From assembly GCF_003946015.1 (NCBI RefSeq), contig NZ_RHNU01000008.1, positions 1 through 64,000 of the forward strand: a stretch of 64,000 bases of DNA, read 5' to 3'. The position numbers and the translations under genes are program-made. This DNA comes from Companilactobacillus insicii (lineage in GTDB: Bacteria; Bacillota; Bacilli; Lactobacillales; Lactobacillaceae). Positions 29,438 through 38,914 of the stretch are shown here, one piece after another (positions within the stretch are counted from its first letter, which is position 1; each line of letters starts with the position of its first letter). Below the pieces are notes generated by a model. The model saw nothing but the letters and a program-made list of their open reading frames with translations, did not search any database and had not been told where the DNA came from.

Positions 29438-29520
29438 GGAGGGGTAGCGAAGTCTGGCTAAACGCGGCGGACTGTAAATCCGCTCCTTCGGGTTCGGTGG
29501 TTCGAATCCACTCCCCTCCA
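29438..29520 (+). tRNA. tRNA-Tyr(GTA)
   Basis: 83-nt tRNA with a long variable arm: acceptor GGAGGGG/CCCCTCC, anticodon GTA at 29474-29476, T arm GGTTCGAATCC, discriminator A. No encoded CCA. Confidence 0.95.
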
Positions 29521-29525
29521 TTAAT

Positions 29526-29597
29526 TGGGTTATAGCCAAGCGGTAAGGCAATGGACTTTGACTCCATCATGCGCTGGTTCGAATCCAGCTAACCCAA
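29526..29597 (+). tRNA. tRNA-Gln(TTG)
   Basis: 72-nt cloverleaf: acceptor TGGGTTA/TAACCCA, anticodon TTG at 29558-29560, T arm GGTTCGAATCC, discriminator A. Five bases after tRNA-Tyr. Confidence 0.95.
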
Positions 29598-29603
29598 TAA
29601 TTA

Positions 29604-29637
29604 CAAAAAAGGGCCGATTATATCGGTCCTTTTTTTT
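29604..29637 (+). terminator. Terminator of the tRNA-Tyr/Gln unit
   Basis: AAGGGCCGAT / ATCGGTCCTT stem and eight T. Confidence 0.85.
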
Positions 29638-29714
29638 ATTAATTAGTTGAACTACGGTATAATCTATACTATTAGTTTTATAAGCACTTAGCTGCTCAGA
29701 AGGAGAATTTCAAA

Positions 29715-30416
29715 ATGAGAGTTCCAGTTTACATTCAAATACATAATAGAATCAAAAAAGAAATTGAGTCGGGCAAGTGGGCAGTTGGTGAAAGAATACC
29801 ATCCGAACGTAAATTGGCTGAAGATTTTGATGTGAGTCGTATGACTCTTAGACAAGCAATACAGACGTTAGTAGATGAGGGTATTTTACAACGTCAGGTT
29901 GGTTCAGGTACTTATGTTTCTAGTAGCAAAGTTCAAGAAAAAATGTCTGGGACGACAAGTTTTACTGAGATCACTGAGAGTCAAGGCAAGAAGCCATCTA
30001 GTAAGACCGTATCTTATCATGTTGCCGATCCTTCTATGAGCGAGATGGAAAAGTTGAAGCTTGAAGACGGTGACCAAGTATTAAGAATGGAAAGAATTAG
30101 ATATGCCGATGATCAACCTATTTGTTTCGAAGTAACTACCATTCCAACTACCATCGTTAGTGACCTAGATAAGGAAGACATAACGTCTTCTCTTTACAAA
30201 GCCTTAGAAGACAAAGCAGGTTTGCGCCTAGGAACTGCAACTCAGACTGTGTCAGCTATGCTATCATCAGAAAAAATTGCTACACTATTGAAGGTGAAAC
30301 GTGGTTCCGCAATACTACGTTTGCGCCAAGTTACAACATTAGATGATGGACGTCCATTCGAATATGTTCGTTCACAATACGCTGGAGATCGCTTTGAATT
30401 TTATCTAGAAAGATAA
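29715..30416 (+). CDS. GntR-family (HutC/UTRA) transcriptional regulator
   Basis: 233 aa. N-terminal winged HTH of the GntR family (about 1-70: YIQIHNRIKKEIESGKW, PSERKLAEDFDVSRMTLRQ, GSGTYVSS) and a C-terminal UTRA ligand domain (about 90-230), as in NagR/YvoA, TreR and FrlR. These bind sugar phosphates or amino-acid derivatives and usually repress metabolic genes. The ligand is not determinable from the sequence. The next gene, a membrane polymerase/ligase, starts 80 bases on, so control of cell-envelope sugar genes is possible but not shown. Ribosome site AGAAGGAG, ATG 29715. Confidence 0.9.
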   Translation: MRVPVYIQIHNRIKKEIESGKWAVGERIPSERKLAEDFDVSRMTLRQAIQTLVDEGILQRQVGSGTYVSSSKVQEKMSGTTSFTEITESQGKKPSSKTVSYHVADPSMSEMEKLKLEDGDQVLRMERIRYADDQPICFEVTTIPTTIVSDLDKEDITSSLYKALEDKAGLRLGTATQTVSAMLSSEKIATLLKVKRGSAILRLRQVTTLDDGRPFEYVRSQYAGDRFEFYLER

Positions 30417-30495
30417 AGTCAAATATTTTTTTCAGACGTAATTTAAGGTAATATAGAAATAACATTGTTCTAAAATTTTTAGCTGGGAGTCACTT

Positions 30496-31893
30496 ATGCA
30501 AAGCTTTGTAAAAAAATATAGTATTTTCTTAATGCTATATATTGTATTTCAACCGATACTGGATTCTATCACCGGCTTAATGATGAGAATGCACATTGAC
30601 ATTACATTTGGTGTGTTGATTCGAATGGCTGTTATGGCAGTGACGGTTTTCTACCTGTTGATATATCTAATATTAAATCGTGATAATAAAAAAGGCTTTA
30701 TGATAATTGGCTATTTTGTACTATTAGCATTAATGTCAGTTATAAGTTTAGTCGTAAATATAAAAGCAAAAACACTTTTCGTTCCATCACTAGAATTAAC
30801 AACTCTAGCAAAGAGTCTTTATTACCCTGTAATGTTGTTAGCGTATTTTTATGCGTTTGAAGAATTAGCTGAGGATAGAATTATCAATCGATTCTTCCCA
30901 AAAGTCATTTTCTATGCTGTCAATATTGTCAGTGTAATTATGATAATTGCACATTTTACTAATAGTTCATTCAGTTCCTACTCATATTATAAGTTGGGTG
31001 AGAGTGGCTGGTTCTTTGCCGCTAATGAACTGAGTGCTATCGTATCAATAACATTTCCAATTATGATTTGGTATGCACTTGAGAAGATCAATGTTTGGAC
31101 TAGAATTTATTACTGGATAACTGTTATCTTAGCAATATATTCAGCGTTATTGATTGGAACTAAGGGATCATTAATTGCAATAATCTTTGGTATTTGTATG
31201 GGTATCTTATCAGCAGTAATTCAATTATTTAGACATGGCACAAATAAGAAGCTCATGGCGCTTTTAGCCGGGGTACTTGTAGTAACACTTGGTGGGATTT
31301 TCTTAGCTTATCCGGCCATGGCAGTGTCTAGAACGGCTGAATTACACACTGAGATGATTAAAGATAAGAAACGAAAAGCAAAAACTAAAAAGGGTCTAAC
31401 AAAAGACCAAAAGAAATACGTTAAGACAAATAAAACCATTTCATACTTGTTGAGTGGACGTACAATTTACTTCGAAAATGCATCACATAATTTCTCGAAG
31501 GCTACTCCAGCTCAGAAGATTTTTGGAATGGGTTATGCAACTAACTTTAAGAAAATTAAAAATGCTAAGCTGGTTGAGATGGACTACATTGATATTTTCT
31601 TCCAGTTTGGCTTCTTAGGAACTATTGTTTATATGGCACCATTAATTTACTGCTTAATTTACTTGATTGGCGCATTCTTCATGAAGTTTAAGTACATGTG
31701 GTCATTCAAGTGGGCATTACTTGTAGCAAGTGTTTCATTAGGATTTGGTATGGCACTTCTAACAGGACATGTGATCGAGGCACCATCAGTAAGTATTTAC
31801 TTCGTTTCGATACTAGCATATGCAATGTTTAACGCTAGAATCTTCTTACGGACGAATGGTAATCCTGATACAATTGGTGTAAATGATTATTAA
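30496..31893 (+). CDS. O-antigen ligase/Wzy-like polytopic membrane protein
   Basis: 465 aa, about 10-12 membrane helices, with a large hydrophilic, Lys-rich loop at about 285-345 before the last helices. This topology fits the O-antigen ligase/polysaccharide polymerase (Wzy_C) superfamily, and the NASHNFSKATPAQKIFG segment in the loop lies where the family's catalytic loop is. It probably polymerises or ligates lipid-linked polysaccharide. It lies beside tagA-like and GT4 genes, which supports an envelope polysaccharide role. It does not resemble transporters with conserved repeats. Terminator at 31899-31941. Confidence 0.65.
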   Translation: MQSFVKKYSIFLMLYIVFQPILDSITGLMMRMHIDITFGVLIRMAVMAVTVFYLLIYLILNRDNKKGFMIIGYFVLLALMSVISLVVNIKAKTLFVPSLELTTLAKSLYYPVMLLAYFYAFEELAEDRIINRFFPKVIFYAVNIVSVIMIIAHFTNSSFSSYSYYKLGESGWFFAANELSAIVSITFPIMIWYALEKINVWTRIYYWITVILAIYSALLIGTKGSLIAIIFGICMGILSAVIQLFRHGTNKKLMALLAGVLVVTLGGIFLAYPAMAVSRTAELHTEMIKDKKRKAKTKKGLTKDQKKYVKTNKTISYLLSGRTIYFENASHNFSKATPAQKIFGMGYATNFKKIKNAKLVEMDYIDIFFQFGFLGTIVYMAPLIYCLIYLIGAFFMKFKYMWSFKWALLVASVSLGFGMALLTGHVIEAPSVSIYFVSILAYAMFNARIFLRTNGNPDTIGVNDY

Positions 31894-31898
31894 TTAGA

Positions 31899-31941
31899 CA
31901 AAAAAAGAACTTGGAAATTATTTTTCCAAGTTCTTTTTTTC
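31899..31941. terminator. Bidirectional terminator between convergent genes
   Basis: AAAGAACTTGGAAA / TTTCCAAGTTCTTT stem with A and T runs on both sides. It overlaps the 3' end of the tagA-like gene. Confidence 0.85.
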
Positions 31942-32649
31942 TGCCTTAATTAATCTCATATATTTAGGAATTGCAAGCATACGTCCAAATCTAGTTGGTT
32001 CTTTGATTAGACGATATAGCCATTCTAGACTTAACTTTTGGAATATCTTAGGGGCACGTTTTTTAGTTCCAGAGAAGACGTCGAAACTTCCACCTACACC
32101 GATCCAAATTGCGTCGTTTTGTCTGCGATATTTGTTGATAAAGAATTCTTGTTTAGGTGAGCCTAGTGCAACCAAGATGACATTTGGCTTTTTGCTAACA
32201 ATATCATCGACGATTTCTTGATCATCTTTGAAGTATCCATCGTGATAACCTACTAAGTCTATTTGTGGAAATTCACGTTCGATACGCTTAGCACTAGCTT
32301 CGATAACCTCTGGTTTTGCACCAAGAAGATAAACTTTGAGTTGTTTTCTATTAGCAGTTTTTATTAGAAACATCAAAGTATCGAATCCAGTTATACGTTC
32401 GTGCATTGGTGTGCCTAAGGTCCTGGCACCTTTAATAATTCCAACTCCATCAGGAATGACATAATCGGCACTGTTAATTATCTTTGAAAATTCGGGATTT
32501 TCACGCGCTGAGAGAACAATCTCAGGATTTGGTGTGACGATGAATCGATTAGATCTGCCATCCATGTCATCACTTAAATACTTATGAAATTGTTTCTCAG
32601 TGTAATTATCAAATTCTGTACCCAAAATATTTATTCTATTCTTGTGCAT
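31918..32649 (-). CDS. tagA: WecG/TagA/CpsF-family glycosyltransferase
   Basis: 243 aa. The family signatures are present: TPNPEIVLSARENPEF, the catalytic Asp in VIPDGVGIIKGARTLG, and LVALGSPKQEFFI. TagA (GT26) adds N-acetylmannosamine to undecaprenyl-diphospho-GlcNAc, the committed step of wall teichoic acid linkage-unit synthesis, at the inner membrane face. The frame is open from 32679, but ATG 32649 has ribosome site AAAGGAG. Divergent from the GT4 gene at 32707, with only 57 bases between their starts. A cps/eps transferase is an alternative. Confidence 0.85.
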   Translation of the reverse strand: MHKNRINILGTEFDNYTEKQFHKYLSDDMDGRSNRFIVTPNPEIVLSARENPEFSKIINSADYVIPDGVGIIKGARTLGTPMHERITGFDTLMFLIKTANRKQLKVYLLGAKPEVIEASAKRIEREFPQIDLVGYHDGYFKDDQEIVDDIVSKKPNVILVALGSPKQEFFINKYRRQNDAIWIGVGGSFDVFSGTKKRAPKIFQKLSLEWLYRLIKEPTRFGRMLAIPKYMRLIKAEKKNLEK

Positions 32650-32706
32650 ACCGTTCTCCTTTACTGTATTATTATACACGAGAAAGATTAATTTGAGAGG
32701 TGCGCT

Positions 32707-33771
32707 ATGAGGGTTTTACATATTAATGCTGGTAATGAAGACGGCGGAGCAAGAACTTATATTGTTAATTTGATGAAGGGACAGAAGCTAACTCATACAG
32801 AGTCTGGTCTGTTAACTTTCGAAGATGGTCCAGTTGCTAAAATGGCGCGTGAAAATGACTTAAAAGTCGCTGTAATGCCTCAAAAACAACGTTTTGATTT
32901 ATCGATTCTGAAACCATTGATTGCTTATATAAACAATAATCAGATTGATATTGTCCACACCCACGGTCCTCGAGCCAATTATATCGTTTCATTGATCCAC
33001 AAAAAAATTAATGCTAAATGGGCAATTACCGTCCATTCTGATCCTAGAATCGATTTCTCTGGTCTCAAAGGGAAAGTAATGCTAAAACTTAATCTTCATG
33101 CTTTGAAACAAGCAGATTTTATTTTTTACATGAATCCAAATCTGAAATCGTACTTTGAAAAATTACGAATCCATGATGATAAATTATTCGAAGTGTTTAA
33201 TGCCATTGATTTTTCAGGTTCTAACCCATTACCAATGAGACATAATACTTTTAATATTTTAGAAGTTGCTCGTTTAGTGGAGGTTAAGAACCATAAGCTG
33301 CTGCTGAATGCATTGAGCAAAGTTAAATTCAATTATCGCCTAACGCTAGTTGGTGATGGTCCACTGATGTCAGAATTACAAAAGCTGGCAAAAGATTTAG
33401 GTATCGATGAAAAAGTTGAATTTGTCGGTTTCAAAGAAAAAACTGGTGATTTTTATGAAGATTGCGATATCTCAATTTTGACTTCTAAATCAGAAAGCTT
33501 ACCAACTGTTTACTTAGAATCGGCATATTATGGACGTCCAGTAATTGCTACTGATGTAGGGGCTACTAATAAGATTATTAATGATAGTACTGGTTGGTTA
33601 GTCGAATCAGAGAATGAAGAACAGTTAGTTGCAGCCCTTGAAGATGCCTATCACGATTGGCGTAGCGATACGTTGAATCAAAAGGGATTAGCACTTTATC
33701 AAGAGAGTCGTGAAAATTACTCGATTGAAAAATTAGCCGAATTAGTTGACAAAGGGTACAATTTACTTTAA
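32707..33771 (+). CDS. GT4-family glycosyltransferase
   Basis: 354 aa. Two-domain GT-B glycosyltransferase, family 4: an N-terminal acceptor domain (about 1-165, with GGARTYIVNLM and VHTHGPRANY) and a C-terminal nucleotide-sugar domain (about 175-340, with LVGDGPLMSELQKLA and the conserved ESLPTVYLESAYYGRPVIAT, including the EX7E motif). It transfers a sugar to a lipid-linked or cell-wall acceptor in the cytoplasm. The exact sugar is unknown. Ribosome site GAGGTG. The next gene, pncB, is 53 bases on and is probably a separate function. Confidence 0.85.
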   Translation: MRVLHINAGNEDGGARTYIVNLMKGQKLTHTESGLLTFEDGPVAKMARENDLKVAVMPQKQRFDLSILKPLIAYINNNQIDIVHTHGPRANYIVSLIHKKINAKWAITVHSDPRIDFSGLKGKVMLKLNLHALKQADFIFYMNPNLKSYFEKLRIHDDKLFEVFNAIDFSGSNPLPMRHNTFNILEVARLVEVKNHKLLLNALSKVKFNYRLTLVGDGPLMSELQKLAKDLGIDEKVEFVGFKEKTGDFYEDCDISILTSKSESLPTVYLESAYYGRPVIATDVGATNKIINDSTGWLVESENEEQLVAALEDAYHDWRSDTLNQKGLALYQESRENYSIEKLAELVDKGYNLL

Positions 33772-33827
33772 GTATTGAATGTACCAATACTGTAAATCTG
33801 TAATCCATCTAAAATCAAGGAGATATG

Positions 33828-35300
33828 ATGACCCAATACCAAGACGAAGGTTTAACTTTACATACTGATTACTATGAATTGAATATGATGTATACGTACT
33901 GGAAGAAGGGACTCCACAATCGTAATTCGGTTTTTGAATGTTATTTTAGAAACTTACCTTTCGATAATGGATATGCCATTTTTGCCGGTTTGGAACATGT
34001 TATTGATTATTTAAACAATCTTAAGTTTTCAGATTCAGATATTGATTACCTACGTGAATACGGAGAATTCGATGAGGATTTCTTACGTTGGTTAAAGGAT
34101 ATGACCTTTAACTGTACTATTCGTTCAGCTAAAGAGGGAGATTTGGTCTTCAATGAAGAACCGATTTTCCAAGTAGAAGGTCCATTGGCTCAATGCCAGT
34201 TGATTGAAACAGCTGTGCTGAATATGATTAATTACCAAACATTAGTAGCTACTAAAGCAGCTCGAATCAAGACTGTTTGCGGTAGTGATCCAGTTCTTGA
34301 GTTTGGATCACGTCGTGCTCAAGAAGTAGATGCTGCTATTTGGGGTAGCCGAGCTTCTTATATTGGTGGATTTGATGCCACAAGTAATGTGTTAGCCGGT
34401 AAATTATTTGGTATTCCTATTTCAGGAACACATGCACACGCATTAGTCCAAACTTACCGTAATGAGTACGAAGCATTTAAGGCTTATGCTGAAACACACA
34501 AGAATTGTGTATTTTTAGTTGATACTTATGACACTCTTAAAAGCGGTGTTCCTAGTGCAATTAGAGTTGCGAGAGAATTTGGCGACAAGATCAACTTCCA
34601 AGGTGTCAGAATCGATTCTGGTGATATGGCATATATTTCTAAGCGTGTTCGTGAACAATTGGATGAGGCCGGATTCACTGACGCTAAGATTTATGCCTCA
34701 AATGACTTAGACGAAAAGACTATTCTAAACTTGAAGATGCAAGATGCTAAGATTGATGTTTGGGGTATCGGTACTAAGAATATTACTGCTTTCGACCAAC
34801 CCGCACTTGGTGCTGTCTATAAGTTGGTAAGTATCGAAGATAATCGTGGTAACATGATGGATACTTTGAAATTATCAAGTAATGCAGTTAAGATTTCTAC
34901 ACCAGGTAAAAAACAAGTGTGGAGAATTACTAATAACAAAAAGAATAATAAATCTGAAGGTGATTACGTCACACTTTGGAATGAAGATCCTCGTAAACAT
35001 TCATCACTATATATGTTCCATCCACAATATACTTATATCAATAAGACGGTTGAAGATTTCCAAGCAGAACCATTGCTGACAGATATCTTCGTTGATGGTA
35101 AGCAAGTATATCAATCTCCAAGTGTTCAAGATATTAGATCTTATTGTGCTAAGAATCTTGATTCTCTATGGGATGAATACAAACGTATTTTAAATCCACA
35201 GATTTATCCAGTTGACTTGTCATCAAAACTTTATAGTCATAAGATGAAATATATCGAAAAGATTCGTAATGACGTAAATAACATTAGAATAGGTGACTAA
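33828..35300 (+). CDS. pncB: Nicotinate phosphoribosyltransferase
   Basis: 490 aa. It converts nicotinate, PRPP and ATP to nicotinate mononucleotide in NAD salvage. Conserved blocks: TDYYELNMMYTYWK near the N terminus, EFGSRRAQEVDAAIWGSRAS, GTHAHALVQTY and FQGVRIDSGDMAYISKRVRE. Two ATGs lie side by side (33825 and 33828); the ribosome site AAGGAG is too close to the first, so I prefer 33828. nadE follows three bases after the stop, so the pair forms an operon covering two of the three salvage steps. It is a long-form PncB. Confidence 0.93.
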   Translation: MTQYQDEGLTLHTDYYELNMMYTYWKKGLHNRNSVFECYFRNLPFDNGYAIFAGLEHVIDYLNNLKFSDSDIDYLREYGEFDEDFLRWLKDMTFNCTIRSAKEGDLVFNEEPIFQVEGPLAQCQLIETAVLNMINYQTLVATKAARIKTVCGSDPVLEFGSRRAQEVDAAIWGSRASYIGGFDATSNVLAGKLFGIPISGTHAHALVQTYRNEYEAFKAYAETHKNCVFLVDTYDTLKSGVPSAIRVAREFGDKINFQGVRIDSGDMAYISKRVREQLDEAGFTDAKIYASNDLDEKTILNLKMQDAKIDVWGIGTKNITAFDQPALGAVYKLVSIEDNRGNMMDTLKLSSNAVKISTPGKKQVWRITNNKKNNKSEGDYVTLWNEDPRKHSSLYMFHPQYTYINKTVEDFQAEPLLTDIFVDGKQVYQSPSVQDIRSYCAKNLDSLWDEYKRILNPQIYPVDLSSKLYSHKMKYIEKIRNDVNNIRIGD

Positions 35301-35303
35301 TAA

Positions 35304-36122
35304 ATGAGACCACTCCAAAAAGAAATCATTGAATATGAAGGAACAAAACCTGTAATTGATGCAGAAGAAGAAATTCGTCGTTCCGTTGATTTCTTGAAGA
35401 ATTACTTATTAAATCATAAATTTTTAAAAACATTAGTATTAGGAATATCAGGTGGACAAGATTCTACTTTGGCTGGTAAATTATCAGAAATGGCTATGAC
35501 AGAGTTGCGTGATGAAACTGATGACCAAGATTATAAGTTTATCGCGGTCCGTTTGCCATATGGAGAACAAGCCGATGAATCTGATGCGATGCAGGCTATT
35601 GAATGGATGAATGCCGACGTTGTTTCTAGAGTCAATATTAAAGATAGTGTTGATTCAATGGTCAAGGCAGTTGAAGCTAATGGATTAAATATCACTGACT
35701 TCAACAAGGGAAATATTAAAGCTCGAATGCGTATGATTGCACAATATGCAATTGCCGGAGATAATAAGGGTGTGGTCGTAGGAACAGATCATGCGGCCGA
35801 AAATATAACAGGGTTCTATACAAAATTTGGTGATGGTGCAGCGGATGTTACTCCATTATTCAGATTAGATAAGCGTCAAGGCCGGGCTATGTTAGAGAAG
35901 CTAAATGCTCCTAAGAATCTTTATGAAAAAACACCAACGGCTGATCTTGAAGAGGATCGTCCAAGCCTTCCAGATGAGAAAGCTCTTGGTGTATCGTACA
36001 CAGACATAGATAATTATCTTGAGGGAAGAGATATTCCTGTAAAGAGTGCTGAAATAATTGAGAACTGGTACAAAAAGACAGCTCATAAACGCAGAACTCC
36101 GTACACGGTTTTTGATAAATAG
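35304..36122 (+). CDS. nadE: NH3-dependent NAD(+) synthetase
   Basis: 272 aa, the usual short NadE without a glutaminase domain. It amidates nicotinate adenine dinucleotide to NAD with ammonia and ATP. The N-type PP-loop [15 protein letters not shown] (about 48-62) binds [24 protein letters not shown] and the C-terminal [13 protein letters not shown] are typical. It starts three bases after pncB and must be co-transcribed. The NAD it helps make would feed the NADH oxidases and dehydrogenases upstream. Confidence 0.95.
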   Translation: MRPLQKEIIEYEGTKPVIDAEEEIRRSVDFLKNYLLNHKFLKTLVLGISGGQDSTLAGKLSEMAMTELRDETDDQDYKFIAVRLPYGEQADESDAMQAIEWMNADVVSRVNIKDSVDSMVKAVEANGLNITDFNKGNIKARMRMIAQYAIAGDNKGVVVGTDHAAENITGFYTKFGDGAADVTPLFRLDKRQGRAMLEKLNAPKNLYEKTPTADLEEDRPSLPDEKALGVSYTDIDNYLEGRDIPVKSAEIIENWYKKTAHKRRTPYTVFDK

Positions 36123-36148
36123 TCAAACATATTGCATTTCATATTTGG

Positions 36149-36178
36149 ACATTCATTTTTTTGAATGTCTATTTTTTT
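36149..36178 (+). terminator. Terminator after pncB-nadE
   Basis: GGACATTCA / TGAATGTC stem with T-rich loop and T run. Confidence 0.75.
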
Positions 36179-36223
36179 AACAAGTTGAGATATGATAAAA
36201 TATGCCGAAAGAGGTGTTTAAAC

Positions 36224-37417
36224 ATGAAGAAAAATATTTTATCCTTAATGAAACCAGAAGTAGTGGCCATCAAGCAACAAGATATCTTTAAGTTTAATGC
36301 CCGTGCTAAGGCAATTCCTGATGTTGTTAACATGACTATCGGTGAGCCTAGTTTTCCTACGCCGGATCACATTAAATTGGCTGCAATTAAGGCCATCGAA
36401 GATAATAAAACTCATTACACCGTTCCAGAAGGTGACCATGAGCTATTGAATGCTGTTGCAAGCTACTTACATACCAAATACAATTTAAACTATGATCCAG
36501 AATCTGAAATTATTGCTACAACAGGTGTGACTGAAGGGGTATTTTCCGCCTTCAATGCAATTTTGCAACCAGGAGATGAAGTGCTGATTCCATCACCTTC
36601 ATTTACTATCTATGGTCCTGATGCAAACTTTAATAAATCAACACCAGTTTATATCGATACTTCTAAAACTGGATTTAAAGTTACACCAGATGTGTTAAAT
36701 CAAATTATGCTTACACATCCAAAAATAAAGATTTTCTTATTCAATTATCCAAGTAATCCAACAGGTGTTAGTTATACGCGTGATGAGTTGATTGAACTTG
36801 CAGATGTATTAAGAAAGTATGATGTCTTTGTATTAAGTGACGAAATTTATAGTGAATTGACTTATAATTTTAAGCATGAGTCCTTCGCTAATTTCTTACC
36901 TGAGCAAACATTATTGCTGAATGGATTGTCTAAATCTCACGCAATGACTGGTTGGAGATTCGGAGTTGTCTGTGGACCATCTGAGATTATTTCTCAGATC
37001 AACAAGATCCATGAATTAGCAACTACATCAATTACATCAATTACTCAAGCTGCCGCATTAGAAGCTTATAAAAACGGTCTTAATGATCCAGTAGCCATGC
37101 GTAATGAGTATTGTCGTAGACGTGATGTATTAGCAGCAGGATTGGAGCAACTCGGATTTGAATGTCCAGATCCCGATGGAGCCTTTTACTTGTTTGGTAA
37201 GATTCCCGATGGATTGGAACAAGATGACGTCAAGTTATGTTTTGATATTCTTGAACAAGAACATCTTGCTATTTTGCCAGGTAGTTATTTTGGTATTGGT
37301 GGAGAAGGTCACATTCGCTTCAGTTACGCTTCAAGCATGGAGAATATTGAGGAATGTATTAAAAAGTTAGGTGAATATGTGGCAACACACATTCATACTG
37401 ATGAAACTGCAATTTAA
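36224..37417 (+). CDS. Class I/II PLP-dependent aminotransferase (PatA/AraT-like)
   Basis: 397 aa, fold type I aminotransferase. PLP-binding features: the Asn in FLFNYPSNPTGVSY, Asp-Glu-Ile-Tyr in VLSDEIYSELTY, the Schiff-base Lys in NGLSKSHAMTGWRFG and the carboxylate-binding Arg in HIRFSYA. Members in lactic acid bacteria act on aromatic or branched amino acids, or in lysine biosynthesis (PatA). The substrate cannot be chosen from sequence alone. The frame is open from 36161, but that part runs through the terminator of nadE; ATG 36224 follows GAAAGAGGTG. The next gene begins 33 bases later and may be co-transcribed. Confidence 0.85.
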   Translation: MKKNILSLMKPEVVAIKQQDIFKFNARAKAIPDVVNMTIGEPSFPTPDHIKLAAIKAIEDNKTHYTVPEGDHELLNAVASYLHTKYNLNYDPESEIIATTGVTEGVFSAFNAILQPGDEVLIPSPSFTIYGPDANFNKSTPVYIDTSKTGFKVTPDVLNQIMLTHPKIKIFLFNYPSNPTGVSYTRDELIELADVLRKYDVFVLSDEIYSELTYNFKHESFANFLPEQTLLLNGLSKSHAMTGWRFGVVCGPSEIISQINKIHELATTSITSITQAAALEAYKNGLNDPVAMRNEYCRRRDVLAAGLEQLGFECPDPDGAFYLFGKIPDGLEQDDVKLCFDILEQEHLAILPGSYFGIGGEGHIRFSYASSMENIEECIKKLGEYVATHIHTDETAI

Positions 37418-37450
37418 TTGTAGTTAGAGGGAACGATAGAAGAGGGAACT

Positions 37451-38914
37451 ATGCTTAACAAATTTCAGAGTGTTATCAGTAAAATTGTATTAATTTGTGT
37501 TGCTATATTCACATCAGTAGTATTCGTACAGATGGTGATTTATTTTGGTAAGAATTATTTAACTTATGAACCAGTATTCAACGTACTGGTTCTTATTTGT
37601 GCCCTTATATTAGTATTATTGGCAGCACTAGTTTTAATAAGAATATCGGATGAGAATCCTGTTAAAAATAAAATAGTTTTATTTAGTTTGATTACTATTT
37701 TCGCAATCGTGGCAATTATTTGGATCAAATTATTGCCACAGACTCAATACAGTGATTTTAGAGCTTTCTGGCACAATACGCCAAGGGCTTTAAGCGGCAA
37801 GAGTATCTATCAGATGGATAATGATTATTTTGCTAAATGGGCCTATCAGACAGGATTTTTGGTTTATGTAATGGCCGTGGTCAAAATATTCGGTCATCAC
37901 ATTATTGCAATTCAACTATTGAATGTTTTATACCAAGTCTTAATTTTGGTAGTAATGTATAACTTGGTAGTTAAGATATTTGATAATATCAAAATGGCTC
38001 GTTTATCTGTTTTGTTATTAATGATTGATTTAGATTGGTTTGCATTGAATAGCCAAACAAATAATCAATATTTAGGGATGCTATTATTCTTAGTTACATT
38101 TTATTTGATTATGTTAAATAAATATTGGTCATTTGGGCTTGCTGGATTAACCTTGGGACTAGGAAGTATCATTCGTCCTATTGGACCAGTCGTCATTGCA
38201 GGTATTGTAGTGTTCGCCGTTATGTATTTATTTATTAGTAACAATAAGTTGCATTTAGATGCTGTTTGGAAACTGTTACTAACATTGTTAATTTATTTTG
38301 TTATTTTTAGTGGCGCTGGTATGGCTATCAAGTCATCCGGATTAAATGAGTATGGCCTGTCCAATCGTGATTCTGAATGGAAGTTCGTAATTGGTTTGGA
38401 TTATAATTCTAGAGGTGTCTATGATCAAGCTATGGTTGATCGATTCGATCTAAAGGACACTAGAAATACTATGAGCAAAAAAGAGTATAGTGTAATTCGT
38501 GAGAATATTAATTATTTGAATAGCAATCATAAATGGTTGAGTTTGCTTTGGAGTAAAAATAGCACTCTTTGGGCCCAAAACTCTACGGCAGCTGATTTTA
38601 CTGGATTTGATAAAATACATTCAGCTAGAGCAACGTCGTTAATGAGGATGACGGCATATATGGGTACGGTCATTTTGATCATATTCTCATGGCTTGGTTC
38701 ACTACTATTATTCAAACAAAAATTCAGTAATAATATTTATTTGTTATTATTACCATTAATGGCTTATGCGGTTGTACAACTATTAATTGAGGTACAAGGA
38801 AGGTATCGTCTAGAATTCATTCCGGTGATTGCTATCCTTGGAAGTGTAGGATTGTATAATTTTGTTAAAATGATAAGTCAAAAATGGAGGGGGAGTCATT
38901 CACGCAATGTTTAA
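37451..38914 (+). CDS. GT-C-type membrane glycosyltransferase
   Basis: 487 aa, about 11-12 membrane helices. A first extracellular loop with acidic residues (QYSDFRAFWHN, about 97-107) and a family-39-like helix layout indicate a GT-C transferase that uses a polyprenyl-phosphate sugar. Its stop overlaps the start of the GtrB-like GT2 gene by eight bases, the usual pairing in which GT2 makes the polyprenyl-phosphate sugar and GT-C transfers it outside the membrane to teichoic acid or protein. The acceptor and sugar are unknown; no GtrA-type flippase is seen here. Confidence 0.7.
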   Translation: MLNKFQSVISKIVLICVAIFTSVVFVQMVIYFGKNYLTYEPVFNVLVLICALILVLLAALVLIRISDENPVKNKIVLFSLITIFAIVAIIWIKLLPQTQYSDFRAFWHNTPRALSGKSIYQMDNDYFAKWAYQTGFLVYVMAVVKIFGHHIIAIQLLNVLYQVLILVVMYNLVVKIFDNIKMARLSVLLLMIDLDWFALNSQTNNQYLGMLLFLVTFYLIMLNKYWSFGLAGLTLGLGSIIRPIGPVVIAGIVVFAVMYLFISNNKLHLDAVWKLLLTLLIYFVIFSGAGMAIKSSGLNEYGLSNRDSEWKFVIGLDYNSRGVYDQAMVDRFDLKDTRNTMSKKEYSVIRENINYLNSNHKWLSLLWSKNSTLWAQNSTAADFTGFDKIHSARATSLMRMTAYMGTVILIIFSWLGSLLLFKQKFSNNIYLLLLPLMAYAVVQLLIEVQGRYRLEFIPVIAILGSVGLYNFVKMISQKWRGSHSRNV